NCBI GenBank assembly: GCA_964352715.1
Contig: CAYGSU010000015.1
Span: forward strand, 1-60,000
DNA: 60,000 nt
Origin: JAVKBW01 sp964352715
Lineage (GTDB): Bacteria; Pseudomonadota; Alphaproteobacteria; UBA8366; Aestuariispiraceae
Direction: 5' to 3'
Shown here: positions 50,406-59,400 of the stretch, piece after piece
How the letters are laid out: every line of letters begins with the position of its first letter
Position numbering within the stretch: the first letter of the stretch is position 1
Position numbers and translations under genes: made by a program
The notes under the pieces: model-generated
Told to the model about the DNA's origin: nothing
Databases searched by the model: none
What the model saw: only the letters and a program-made list of their open reading frames with translations

Positions 50406-52757
50406 CTAGCCCGGTGAAAACACGAACTGGTCGCCGTCGGGCGGATCGGCGCCATCCTCACGGGCGGGTAGCCGAAAGTAAACGCCATCCCGCCAGTCGG
50501 TCAGCATATCGCCGTAATGTGGCGACAGGAAATGTCCTGATTGTCCGCCGGCCATGGAAAACAGGCTTTGATCGAGGTCGGACAGGTCGTAGACCGCCCG
50601 GTATCCGGCGCCATGCACGTGGCGGAACGGGTTGTCGCCATCGGCCCCGGTCTGGCCCCGGTTCACGGTATGGTCGCCGCCATCGGTTGCGATTTGCAGA
50701 TTTGCTAGGCCACCGAGAACCGGCAACCGGCCCAGAAAACGATGATTGAACTGGGCGATATGCGCATCTCCCCATTTCCAGGCGGTGGGGTCATCCCCAT
50801 ATCGGTCGGCGAGCCAGGCGACGGCTTCATCCAGCGCCTCTAGCGCCTGCATGTCGCAATCTTCCCGTGCCGGTGTATTGATGTTATCGCACCAGATATT
50901 CCGGGTCTCAAAAACATTCCGCGCGAAAACTTCCCGTTCGCGCCAGTAGCGAGGCAGGGCGTCGCCCATTTCGTCGCCCGCCAGAATCGGGATCAGCCGG
51001 TCCAGCCATGCAGCATAAACCAGCGGCGCGGCCAGTGTGCGGTCCATCGAATGGTCCCATCCGCGGACGGTTGCCAGCGCGGCCTGCGACAAGGCTGAGT
51101 CCGGTTCAAGACGCGTCAGAAACGGTGTCAGGGTGGCGGCGGCCGGCGACACGATATCCTGTTGCCAGTCAACCGATTGCGCCGCCGGCGATGCCGGTGT
51201 TTCGCCAAGCAACTGGTCGAGCCGCAGGGACCGAAAGCCCGGCGGCCAGTGGGCGGCAATCAGATGCGGGTAGGGTTCATCCACAAGACGGTGATTGGCG
51301 CTGAACAGCAGCCCGCTTGGCGGGGCGAAGCTTTGCGGCAGGTCGTCGAAATCGAGCAGGCCCGTCCAGTCATAGGCGCCCGATGCGCCATCGACAGGCG
51401 CAAGCCCGTTTCCGTTCAGGCGGACAGGAATGGCGCCAGCGGCAATCAACCCGATTGTGCCGTCCACATCCGCATAGTGAATGTTCTGAACCGGTGCGAC
51501 ATAGAGGCGCAATGCATCAATGAACGATTGTCGGTCGGTTGCCCGGTTCAGCCGGTACAGCGCGTCTGCCGTGGTGTCATCGCCCCGAAGGCCGGTAAAG
51601 GCGAGGGCGGTCGCGGTGTTCGCCGGCGATGCATTGTCGGAAAGATCGGAGAGTATCGGGCCATGATGGGTGATCCGGACAAGTTGGGTCACATCGTCGC
51701 CAAACCGGACCTTGATGGTTTCGGGAATGACCGTGATGTCTTTCCAGCCTTCCGGTGTTCGATATTGCCTGCCGTCTTCGCTGAGTGTCTCGATGAACAG
51801 ATCCTGAGTATCGGCATAGGTGGTCGTCATGCCCCAGGCGATGCGGTCATTATGGCCGAGTATATGGAACGGAACGCCTGGTACGGTTGCTCCGGCCAGT
51901 GTCAGGGTCGGCGTTTCGATCCGCGCCAGATACCAGAGACTGGGGGCACTGAAGGCGAGGTGAGGGTCATTTGCCAGGATAGGCTTGCCCTGCATCGATC
52001 GTTCGCCGCTCAAAATCCAGGCATTCGACGCTCCACGCGACTGCAGAAGTTCGGGCACATCGGGAATCCGAAGCGCCGCAGAGGTCACATCTTTTGGGAT
52101 GGTGACAGGAAACGCCGGCGCATCTGGCAGGATGTCGGCCAGCTGTTCGTCGGACAGAACGCCGGCAAGCCTGGCCCGCAGGCGTTCGTCACCCTGGTTG
52201 GTTGAAAGCTGAAATGCCATCAGCCGGCCCCAGATCAGTGAATCGGCGGCGGTCCAGGGTTCCGGCTGGTGAAACAGGAGCTGAAATTCAGGTGGCAGTG
52301 GGTCAGGCCGGTTTTCCAGGTATGCGTTTATGCCGTCGACATAGGCTTGCAAGGCTGCGCCGGCGTCGTCGGACAAGGTATCGACCTGCGCCTGCGCCAG
52401 CGGATAAAGACCCAGGGTTCTTATGTAACGGTCAAAACCCAGCCCGCTGCTGCCGATCACTTCGGATAGCCGGCCCGCGCCGATCCGGCGGGTCATTTCC
52501 ATCTGCCACAGCCTGTCTTGCGCATGCAGATAACCAAGCACGCGGTAGGCATCGGCTTCCGACTCTGCTCTGATGGTCGGAACGCCGTTCTTGTTGCGCT
52601 TGACCGTTACCGGCGCGGACAGACCGGACAGTGCGGCCGAACCGGACCAGTCCGGCACGCCGCGATAGAATTGCAGGGTGAAATAGCCGGCGATGCCGAC
52701 CGAAAGAATGAGAAGAGCCATGACGAACCAGATGACAAGGCGTATTGTCCGCACCAT
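50406..52757 (-). CDS. Penicillin acylase family N-terminal nucleophile hydrolase
   Basis: 783 residues from the ATG at 52757. An uncleaved-looking N-terminal membrane helix (LVIWFVMALLILSVGIAGYF) is followed by the A chain with VKRNKNGVPTIRAESEADAY. Self-cleavage would expose the serine of GASNAWILSGERSMQGKPIL (about residue 244) as nucleophile; NDPHLAFSAPSLWY and the oxyanion-hole asparagine in the later B chain fit. Members hydrolyse amide bonds in beta-lactams, acyl-homoserine lactones or acylated amines. The natural substrate is unknown. It diverges from the decarboxylase gene. Confidence 0.9.
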   Translation of the reverse strand: MVRTIRLVIWFVMALLILSVGIAGYFTLQFYRGVPDWSGSAALSGLSAPVTVKRNKNGVPTIRAESEADAYRVLGYLHAQDRLWQMEMTRRIGAGRLSEVIGSSGLGFDRYIRTLGLYPLAQAQVDTLSDDAGAALQAYVDGINAYLENRPDPLPPEFQLLFHQPEPWTAADSLIWGRLMAFQLSTNQGDERLRARLAGVLSDEQLADILPDAPAFPVTIPKDVTSAALRIPDVPELLQSRGASNAWILSGERSMQGKPILANDPHLAFSAPSLWYLARIETPTLTLAGATVPGVPFHILGHNDRIAWGMTTTYADTQDLFIETLSEDGRQYRTPEGWKDITVIPETIKVRFGDDVTQLVRITHHGPILSDLSDNASPANTATALAFTGLRGDDTTADALYRLNRATDRQSFIDALRLYVAPVQNIHYADVDGTIGLIAAGAIPVRLNGNGLAPVDGASGAYDWTGLLDFDDLPQSFAPPSGLLFSANHRLVDEPYPHLIAAHWPPGFRSLRLDQLLGETPASPAAQSVDWQQDIVSPAAATLTPFLTRLEPDSALSQAALATVRGWDHSMDRTLAAPLVYAAWLDRLIPILAGDEMGDALPRYWREREVFARNVFETRNIWCDNINTPAREDCDMQALEALDEAVAWLADRYGDDPTAWKWGDAHIAQFNHRFLGRLPVLGGLANLQIATDGGDHTVNRGQTGADGDNPFRHVHGAGYRAVYDLSDLDQSLFSMAGGQSGHFLSPHYGDMLTDWRDGVYFRLPAREDGADPPDGDQFVFSPG

Positions 52758-52814
52758 TCTAAACTCTTCCACTTTCTTGAAACCGGCCCGGGCCGGAAAG
52801 GTAGTTATCACTTC

Positions 52815-54002
52815 ATGAAGTTACGACACTTCGCCAGCGTTGACGACATGGTTGCCGAACTGCAGCCGGACAACCCCGTATACTGTCTCAGGCCGAAGGA
52901 ACTGGCGCGCAGTGCGGCGCATTTTCTGGATCTGTTTCCGGGCAGGGTGCTGTATGCGGTCAAATGCAACCCGCATCCGGAAATCCTGAAAGCCTTTTAT
53001 AATGCCGGCATTCGGCATTTCGATACCGCGTCGCTGACCGAAATCGCGACCATTCGCGAACTGTTTGCCGATGCGGATTGCTATTTCATGCATCCGGTGA
53101 AATCCCGCCGGGCTATCCGAACCGCGCATGACGTTTACCGTGTCGACCACTACGTGATCGACCATGAGAAGGAATTGAACAAGCTGATCGACGTCACCGG
53201 CGGCGGCGACGGCCGGGTGGTGATCGTTCGCATCAAGACGCCTCAGCACGATGCCGCCTTCAAGCTGTCCGAAAAGTTCGGCATTGAACCCGAAGGCGCG
53301 GTCGATCTGCTGACGAAGGTTTCCCGCGCCGGCTTTCAGACCGGTCTGGCCTTTCATGTCGGGTCGCAGATCAGAACCCCGCAGGCGTTTGTCGAAGCCT
53401 TGCAGGTGGTCAAAGGTATCGCCGAGAAGGCGAAGGTAAATCTGCATTATCTCGATGTTGGCGGCGGGTTTCCGGCGTCCTATGTCGGGGAAAATGCGGA
53501 TGGGCTGGAAACTTTCGTGCATGCCATCCGCGCTGCCCGGGACAAGGTCAAGCTGCGCGGCGACTGCACCTTGATGTGCGAACCGGGCCGCGCCATGGTT
53601 GCCAGCGGCGTTTCCGTGGTCGCACAGGTGCATCTGCGCAAGGACAATGCCCTGTATCTCAACGACGGCATTTATCACAGCCTCGGCGAAGCGTTACAGG
53701 TCGGGCTGCAATATCCGATGCGGGGCATTCGGATGAACGGCAGCTTCAGCGGAAAAACGTTACCGTTCAGAATGTTCGGGCCGACCTGCGATTCAACGGA
53801 TGTGCTGCCGTATACGGTAGACCTTCCTGAAGATATCGAGGAAGGCGACTGGATAGAAATCGGTCAGATGGGGGCCTATACAAACTCGATGACCACGCGG
53901 TTCAACGGTTTTTTTGCCGAAACCTATGTGACGGTCGAAACGCCGCCGCTGACCCCTGTATTCGAACAGAAGAAAAGCGGCGCCGCAGTGGAACTGGTAT
54001 GA
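52815..54002 (+). CDS. PLP-dependent ornithine/lysine decarboxylase (fold type III)
   Basis: 395 residues from the ATG at 52815, the eukaryotic-ODC-like size. The PLP lysine is in LYAVKCNPHPEIL (Lys50), with FHVGSQI, YLDVGGGFPASY and EPGRAMVASG for phosphate binding. The C-terminal MFGPTCDSTDVL contains the catalytic cysteine and the aspartate that contacts the substrate amine. It makes putrescine or cadaverine. An annotation as diaminopimelate decarboxylase is disfavoured by the short length and the GPTCDSTD motif. It overlaps the following hydrolase gene by 4 bases. Confidence 0.9.
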   Translation: MKLRHFASVDDMVAELQPDNPVYCLRPKELARSAAHFLDLFPGRVLYAVKCNPHPEILKAFYNAGIRHFDTASLTEIATIRELFADADCYFMHPVKSRRAIRTAHDVYRVDHYVIDHEKELNKLIDVTGGGDGRVVIVRIKTPQHDAAFKLSEKFGIEPEGAVDLLTKVSRAGFQTGLAFHVGSQIRTPQAFVEALQVVKGIAEKAKVNLHYLDVGGGFPASYVGENADGLETFVHAIRAARDKVKLRGDCTLMCEPGRAMVASGVSVVAQVHLRKDNALYLNDGIYHSLGEALQVGLQYPMRGIRMNGSFSGKTLPFRMFGPTCDSTDVLPYTVDLPEDIEEGDWIEIGQMGAYTNSMTTRFNGFFAETYVTVETPPLTPVFEQKKSGAAVELV

Positions 54003-54871
54003 CCGACACGCCCTCGCAAGCCCAGGTTCAATGTCTCAGCACAGCCGGTTTCCACGGCATGGCTTACTGGCTATGGCACAACGACGCCGTTCCGGGCGAA
54101 GACGGGACAACACCGGTGATCTGTGCCCACGGACTGACCCGGAATGGGCGCGATTTCGATTATCTCGCCCGAACCCTGTCGCAGACCCGGATGGTTGTTT
54201 GCCCCGACACGGTCGGACGCGGCGAAAGTGAATGGCTGCGCGATCCATCGCTTTACACGGTGCCGCAATATGCGACGGACATGACGGCACTGATCGCCAG
54301 GCTGGATACGACATTGGTCGACTGGGTCGGTACCTCGATGGGGGGACTTATCGGTATGGTTCTGGCGGCGATGCCGGGCAGCCCGATCCGCCGGCTGGTA
54401 ATCAACGATATTGGCCCTGTGGTGCCGCAAGCGGCGCTGGACCGGATCGGCGCCTATCTGGGCCTTGACTTTGTCTATGACAAATTCGACGAAGCGGTGG
54501 AGCATACCATGACAGTGCATGCCCCCTTCGGCGACCTGACCGATGATCAGTGGCGGCATCTGGCACGATATGGTTTTCGCGAGCGCGATGACGGAAAGTT
54601 CGTTCCGAACCATGATCGCCGACTCGGCGAGGCCTTCAAAAGCCTGACGGAGAAGGATATCGACCTCTGGCCGTTGTTCGAGGCAATCGACTGTCCTGTT
54701 CTGGTTGTGCGCGGCGCTGATTCCGATCTGCTGACCGCGCCGATTGCGGATGCGATGGTAAAGCGGGGCAGGGATGTCCGCCTTGTTACCTTCGACGGGT
54801 GCGGCCACGCGCCGCCCTTCATGGCAGACAACCAGATAGACACGATCCAGAAATTCCTTGCAGACGACTGA
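53999..54871 (+). CDS. Alpha/beta hydrolase
   Basis: 290 residues. The oxyanion loop is CAHGLTRNGRDFDYL, the nucleophile elbow is VGTSMGGLIGMVL (serine near residue 117), the acid is in LVVRGADSDLL and the histidine in FDGCGHAPPFM. Its ATG overlaps the decarboxylase stop (ATGA) and its stop overlaps the YheT gene, so the three are cotranscribed. The substrate is unknown; an ester, lactone or amide linked to polyamine or acyl metabolism would fit the context. Confidence 0.85.
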   Translation: MTDTPSQAQVQCLSTAGFHGMAYWLWHNDAVPGEDGTTPVICAHGLTRNGRDFDYLARTLSQTRMVVCPDTVGRGESEWLRDPSLYTVPQYATDMTALIARLDTTLVDWVGTSMGGLIGMVLAAMPGSPIRRLVINDIGPVVPQAALDRIGAYLGLDFVYDKFDEAVEHTMTVHAPFGDLTDDQWRHLARYGFRERDDGKFVPNHDRRLGEAFKSLTEKDIDLWPLFEAIDCPVLVVRGADSDLLTAPIADAMVKRGRDVRLVTFDGCGHAPPFMADNQIDTIQKFLADD

Positions 54872-55883
54872 CGATTTTCTGACGCCGATTCCGTTCCGGT
54901 CCCGATTTCCCTGGCTTGGGCCAGATCTGCAAACGTTGCGCAATTTTATCGTCATGGAAACGGCGAGGGTTGGTAAGAGAGAGCCGGATTCCGAACGCAT
55001 TCTGCTGGATCCGGGTGATGGATCGGAAGACCGGCTGATAGTCGAACTGTCCCGGTCAAACACTGGGCGCGCTACCGACAGGCCGCTGATCGTTGTGGTA
55101 CACGGGCTGACCGGGTGCGCGGGGTCATCCTATGTTGTGAGAACTGCCGGGCACTTTCTGTCACTCGGCTATAACGTGGTGCGCGTCAACCTTCGCGGGG
55201 CCGGGCCGTCTCGGCAGACCTGCGGGGGTTTTTATCATGCCGGACGCGCAGACGATATTGACGCGATGCTAACCGGTCTGATGCGACATGATGATAGTCT
55301 GTTTCAGATGGGCTGTGTGCTGATCGGCTATTCGCTGGGCGGCAGCATCGTTCTGAACTATCTGATCGGCAAGGCAGGCAGGGAAACGCCGGTAATCGCG
55401 GCGGCTACTGTTTCCACGCCAATCGATCTCGCCAAAACAAGCGAGACTTTCCGGCAACCGCGCAACCGCGTCTATCAGAAATGGCTGCTTGATCGCATGA
55501 AACAGGAAGTGCTCGGCGGACATCTGACGGCGATAGAACAACAGGCGGTTCGAAATGCGCGCAATGTGTTCGACTTCGATGACGCTTTCGTCGGTCCGTA
55601 TTTCGGTTTCGGCGATGCCCCGGCCTATTATCGCGCCTGCAGCGCAAACAACCGGCTTTCGGGGATTGATCGTCCGGCCCTGCTTGTTCACGCGACAAAC
55701 GATCCATGGGTTCCGGTTGAACCGTATCTGGCGGCGGATTGGACATCCGCGCCTTGCGCAAGGCCGGTTATCGTCAGTGGCGGCGGTCATGTCGGCTTTC
55801 ACGAATCCGGTAAACTTGCGCCCTGGCATGACCGCTATATTGCATCCTGGATTCAGTCCGATATTGCACCGGCACGCGAATAG
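54858..55883 (+). CDS. YheT-family alpha/beta hydrolase
   Basis: 341 residues from a TTG at 54858 that overlaps the previous gene by 14 bases; no ATG lies near. The N-terminus FRSRFPWLGPDLQTLRNF is typical of YheT and its eukaryotic ABHD1/3 relatives. VVVHGLTGCAGSSYV is the oxyanion loop, IGYSLGGSIVLNYL holds the nucleophilic serine, and VSGGGHVGFHES holds the catalytic histidine. Relatives act on medium-chain or lipid esters. Confidence 0.87.
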   Translation: MQTTDDFLTPIPFRSRFPWLGPDLQTLRNFIVMETARVGKREPDSERILLDPGDGSEDRLIVELSRSNTGRATDRPLIVVVHGLTGCAGSSYVVRTAGHFLSLGYNVVRVNLRGAGPSRQTCGGFYHAGRADDIDAMLTGLMRHDDSLFQMGCVLIGYSLGGSIVLNYLIGKAGRETPVIAAATVSTPIDLAKTSETFRQPRNRVYQKWLLDRMKQEVLGGHLTAIEQQAVRNARNVFDFDDAFVGPYFGFGDAPAYYRACSANNRLSGIDRPALLVHATNDPWVPVEPYLAADWTSAPCARPVIVSGGGHVGFHESGKLAPWHDRYIASWIQSDIAPARE

Positions 55884-55913
55884 GGCCATGCCGGTATGCG
55901 AAGAGGATACGGA

Positions 55914-56426
55914 ATGAACCGACGACTTTTTCTGACCGTCTGCGCAAGCGTTGCCATGGCCGCGTCGCCGGCCTTCCCGGAAATCCTGTCCCGGGGAAAG
56001 TACGGCAGCCGGCAGGCCTATTTCGACCGGGTGCAGACACTGGTGAAGACCCTTTCCGCGACGGACCCTTCGTCATCGCAGTTACGCGATCTGGCCGTAA
56101 CGTTGAGCGCAGCACTACAGGATTTTGCCTTCAACGAAGCGTCCGAGCGGGATGAAAAGGCGCTGCCCCCGATTGGTGGCTTGCAGGTGATCCAGGGCGA
56201 TGAAACGGAAATCCCGGTGCCGGTCCAGTCAACAGAACTTGGTCCGCCGCGCGATCTGGACGAGGTGCCAACCTTGTGGTTCGTCGACCGGGTTAATCAG
56301 GCGCGCGACCGCACCGAGGAACTGATCGTGTTGATCGACAGCGGGGCAGGCCTGCCGCATGACTACGCATCAGCCGTTGCCGACATCGCGGTACTGGTAG
56401 ACTCGATTAACCGACCGCCGGCGTAA
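55914..56426 (+). CDS. Small exported protein of unknown function
   Basis: 170 residues from the ATG at 55914 (AGAGGATACGGA upstream). MNRRLFLTVCASVAMAASPAFP is a signal peptide; the double arginine before FL is weakly Tat-like. The mature part is helical with RGKYGSRQAYFDRVQTLVKTL and an acidic middle, and has no cysteines. It lies 30 bases after the YheT gene on the same strand and ends 5 bases from the RTX gene. I do not recognise it. Confidence 0.65.
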   Translation: MNRRLFLTVCASVAMAASPAFPEILSRGKYGSRQAYFDRVQTLVKTLSATDPSSSQLRDLAVTLSAALQDFAFNEASERDEKALPPIGGLQVIQGDETEIPVPVQSTELGPPRDLDEVPTLWFVDRVNQARDRTEELIVLIDSGAGLPHDYASAVADIAVLVDSINRPPA

Positions 56427-56431
56427 CTGCT

Positions 56432-59400
56432 TCAGACGGCGTCTGGGTTCGGTGCGCCGGTATCGATCACATCGCTGATATCCAGGCCGGTGACCCCTTC
56501 GAGAACCGCAACGTCCTGGAAATTTGCGTCATCGCCCGACCCGGTGGTATCGACCTGGACGACGGAATTACCGCTGTCGTCTTCGGTGATGCGCACGAAG
56601 TTGGAAATTGCATCGGTGTCTTCGATATTGACGAGGTCCGATACATCCAGCTTGTCGCCATCGGCGATGCTGAAATCGGTAATCGTATCGGCAGAACCGT
56701 CAAGCAGACTGAATTTGAACGTGTCGGCTCCGCCGCCGCCGGTTAGGTTATCCGCCCCGCCGCCGCCGTTGATGATATTGTCGCCTGCATCGCCGAAAAT
56801 CGTATCGGCATGGGCCGACCCGGTGACGTTTTCGAAGTTGCTGACAATATCCTGGCCATCGGCGCCCGTTACCACGCCGTTTGCAAGATCGACGGTGACG
56901 CCCCCGGAGGCATCCTCGTAGGACACTGTGTCCGTACCTGCGCCGCCATCAAGCGTATCGTCGCCGCCACCGCCCTGCAGAACGTTGTCGTTTTCGTCGC
57001 CTGTCAATGTATCGGCATGGTCCGAGCCGGTGGCGTTTTCGACATTGCTGATCGTATCGTTATCTGTACCGCCCGTAACGGTGCCGGCGGCGAAATTCAG
57101 CGTGACTCCGTCATCGGCATTCGAGAAATCGATGGTGTCATTGCCATCGCCGCCGTCGATTACATCATCGCCGTCATCGGCAAAGATGACATCGTCGCCG
57201 CTTCCGGCATCGATCGTATCGTCGCTGCCAAGCGTTGTTCCGACCAACGATATGTTATCGAAATTGAGTTTGAGGTCTTCTGAATCTTCTGTTGCCCTGT
57301 TGAGATAGCCGCCAAGCGTGATCTCATGTGTTCCCGGCTCAAGAGTACCGAGATTGAGGGTTACTGTTTGCCAGCCGCTGTCGAAGTTGCTACCGCCGTT
57401 ACCGTCGCCAGACACTGTGGCGACATAGTCGTTGCCATCGGAACCCTGCAGCGACCCATCGACTGAAACAAGAACTGCCGCGAATTCGTCGCTTTCGAAT
57501 TCACTGCTGAAGTTTAGCCGGTAGCTGAACGTTAAAACTGCATTTGTCGTTGCATTCTCTACATTGATCGATGTTGTCCAGCCGCCGGATGCGCCTGAAG
57601 TCGTATCGCCACCGCTAAGGCTGCCAAGTTTGATTTCAAGCGCGCCGCCGCCGTCGGCGCCGTCGCTTGAATCGTACCTGCCGCTTGCCGAGCCGCTGTC
57701 ACTTGTTCCGAAGGTATTGTCGGAATAGGTAAAGCCTTCGCTGAAGTTACCTGAACCGGAACTGATACTTGCGTCCAGCAGCGTTACCTGCGTTGTACCG
57801 CTGCCGGTGCCATCCGTGCGGTCTCCGTAAATTGTATCGTTACCGCTGCCGCCGGAAATCCGGTCGGAACCGTCGCTGCCAACCAGCGTATCGTCGCCGT
57901 CGCCGCCGGAAAGTGAATCGTCACCGGCAGACCCGGTAATGACATCGTCACCGGAAGAGCCAGCGATATCGACACCGGCTTCCGAAGTCGGATCGATATC
58001 GAGCGACACGACACTGGTCGTTTGTGCCGTCAGGCCGGTAGGGTCGGTCGCGGTTGCGGTAACAGTCAGGTCTATATCCGCTTCTTGAGTATTCAGAACC
58101 GTCATACTCAAACCGTCTAGCTGATTGGTCGTAAGGGCCAGCGAGCCATTTGTCACTGTCAGCGTATCGCCTGCTGCATTGGTAAAGGTCGTGCCGTCGG
58201 GAATGTTGCCGATGGAGATGGAAAGCGTATCGTCCGCACCTGATGCGGCAACCGCTGCCGAAATGTTGACGGGGTATGTGGTGCTTGCTACCGGACCGGC
58301 ATCGGGAATAGCTGTGGCAGACATCGAGACGGAGTCGAAATGCGCCTGTGCATCGCCGGTGGCAGCAAGCTCGATCCTCAGGCTTTCTCCGAAGCCACTG
58401 AAATCACTCGCAAATGCCGACCCATCTATTTCCAGCGTCGCTGTCGTAAAGGCGTCGTTAACAGTGGGAAAGTCTGCCTGTGTTACTGTGCCTATCAACT
58501 GACTGCCGGCATAGACCTTGATTGAGTATTGGACATTGTCCTGCATTTTTGAATCGCCGACATCGACGTTCAGGATATAGGTGCGGTCAGCTTCGAACGT
58601 CGCGTCCAGGGTCTGGCTTATTGCCGCATCCTGAAGCCAGGCTGCCTGTTCGCCTTCATGGGCGCCTTCTTCCTGACTGTAGGAACCGCTGTAGCCGGTC
58701 GTATCCCACGATCCTGCGACACCGTTTCCGGATTCAGTCCAGCCACCGACATCGTAATTATAATTGCCGTCATCCAGTGAATCGGATTCAAAATTTGCAT
58801 TGGTGATCGCGATGTCGCCCAGTGGGCCACCGGAATCAACATGGTTAACGGTGCCTTCGCCGAGTTCGACCGTCAGTGTCGGTGCCGATGCTTCGGGCAT
58901 GTCGATGCTGATCGTCGATGTCGTCGTCGCTGTATCGGCGCCATCGATGGAACCGGCCATGACACGCAGATCGAAGTCTTCGCTGCCTTGCGGAACGGTT
59001 AGTGTCAATCCGGCAAGCTGGCTGGCATCAAGTGATGCTGTGCCACCGGTAATCGTGATCGTGTCGCCCGCCGTATTGGTAAGAACCGCACCTTCAGGAA
59101 GACTGGCGATTTCAATCGATGTCAGGCTCTCGGAGGAATCCGTCAGTGTGGTGGAGATAGACAAGGGTATGTCCACCGTTGTCTGTCCCGGCTCACCGAT
59201 GGTTGCTTCAATCGAATTGATCAGGAAATCGCCTTCCGTACCGGCGCCCTGGAAGACGATTTGATCAAAGGCAGCGCCGTTGGTTGCGGTCAGCGTTACG
59301 GCATCGTCAACTGCGTCTGTTACGCCGGTATAGGTGCCTTCGCCAACTTTTGCGCCGTTGTTGTAAAGCTCGTACTTTGCTGTCTCGGAGGAAGCCAGCC

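Noticed and set aside
56680..57240. Repetitive GCCGCC/ATCG-rich DNA that could look like a CRISPR array or satellite
   Set aside because: The periodicity is that of GGxGxDxLxG codons in the RTX repeats; there are no constant repeats with unique spacers.
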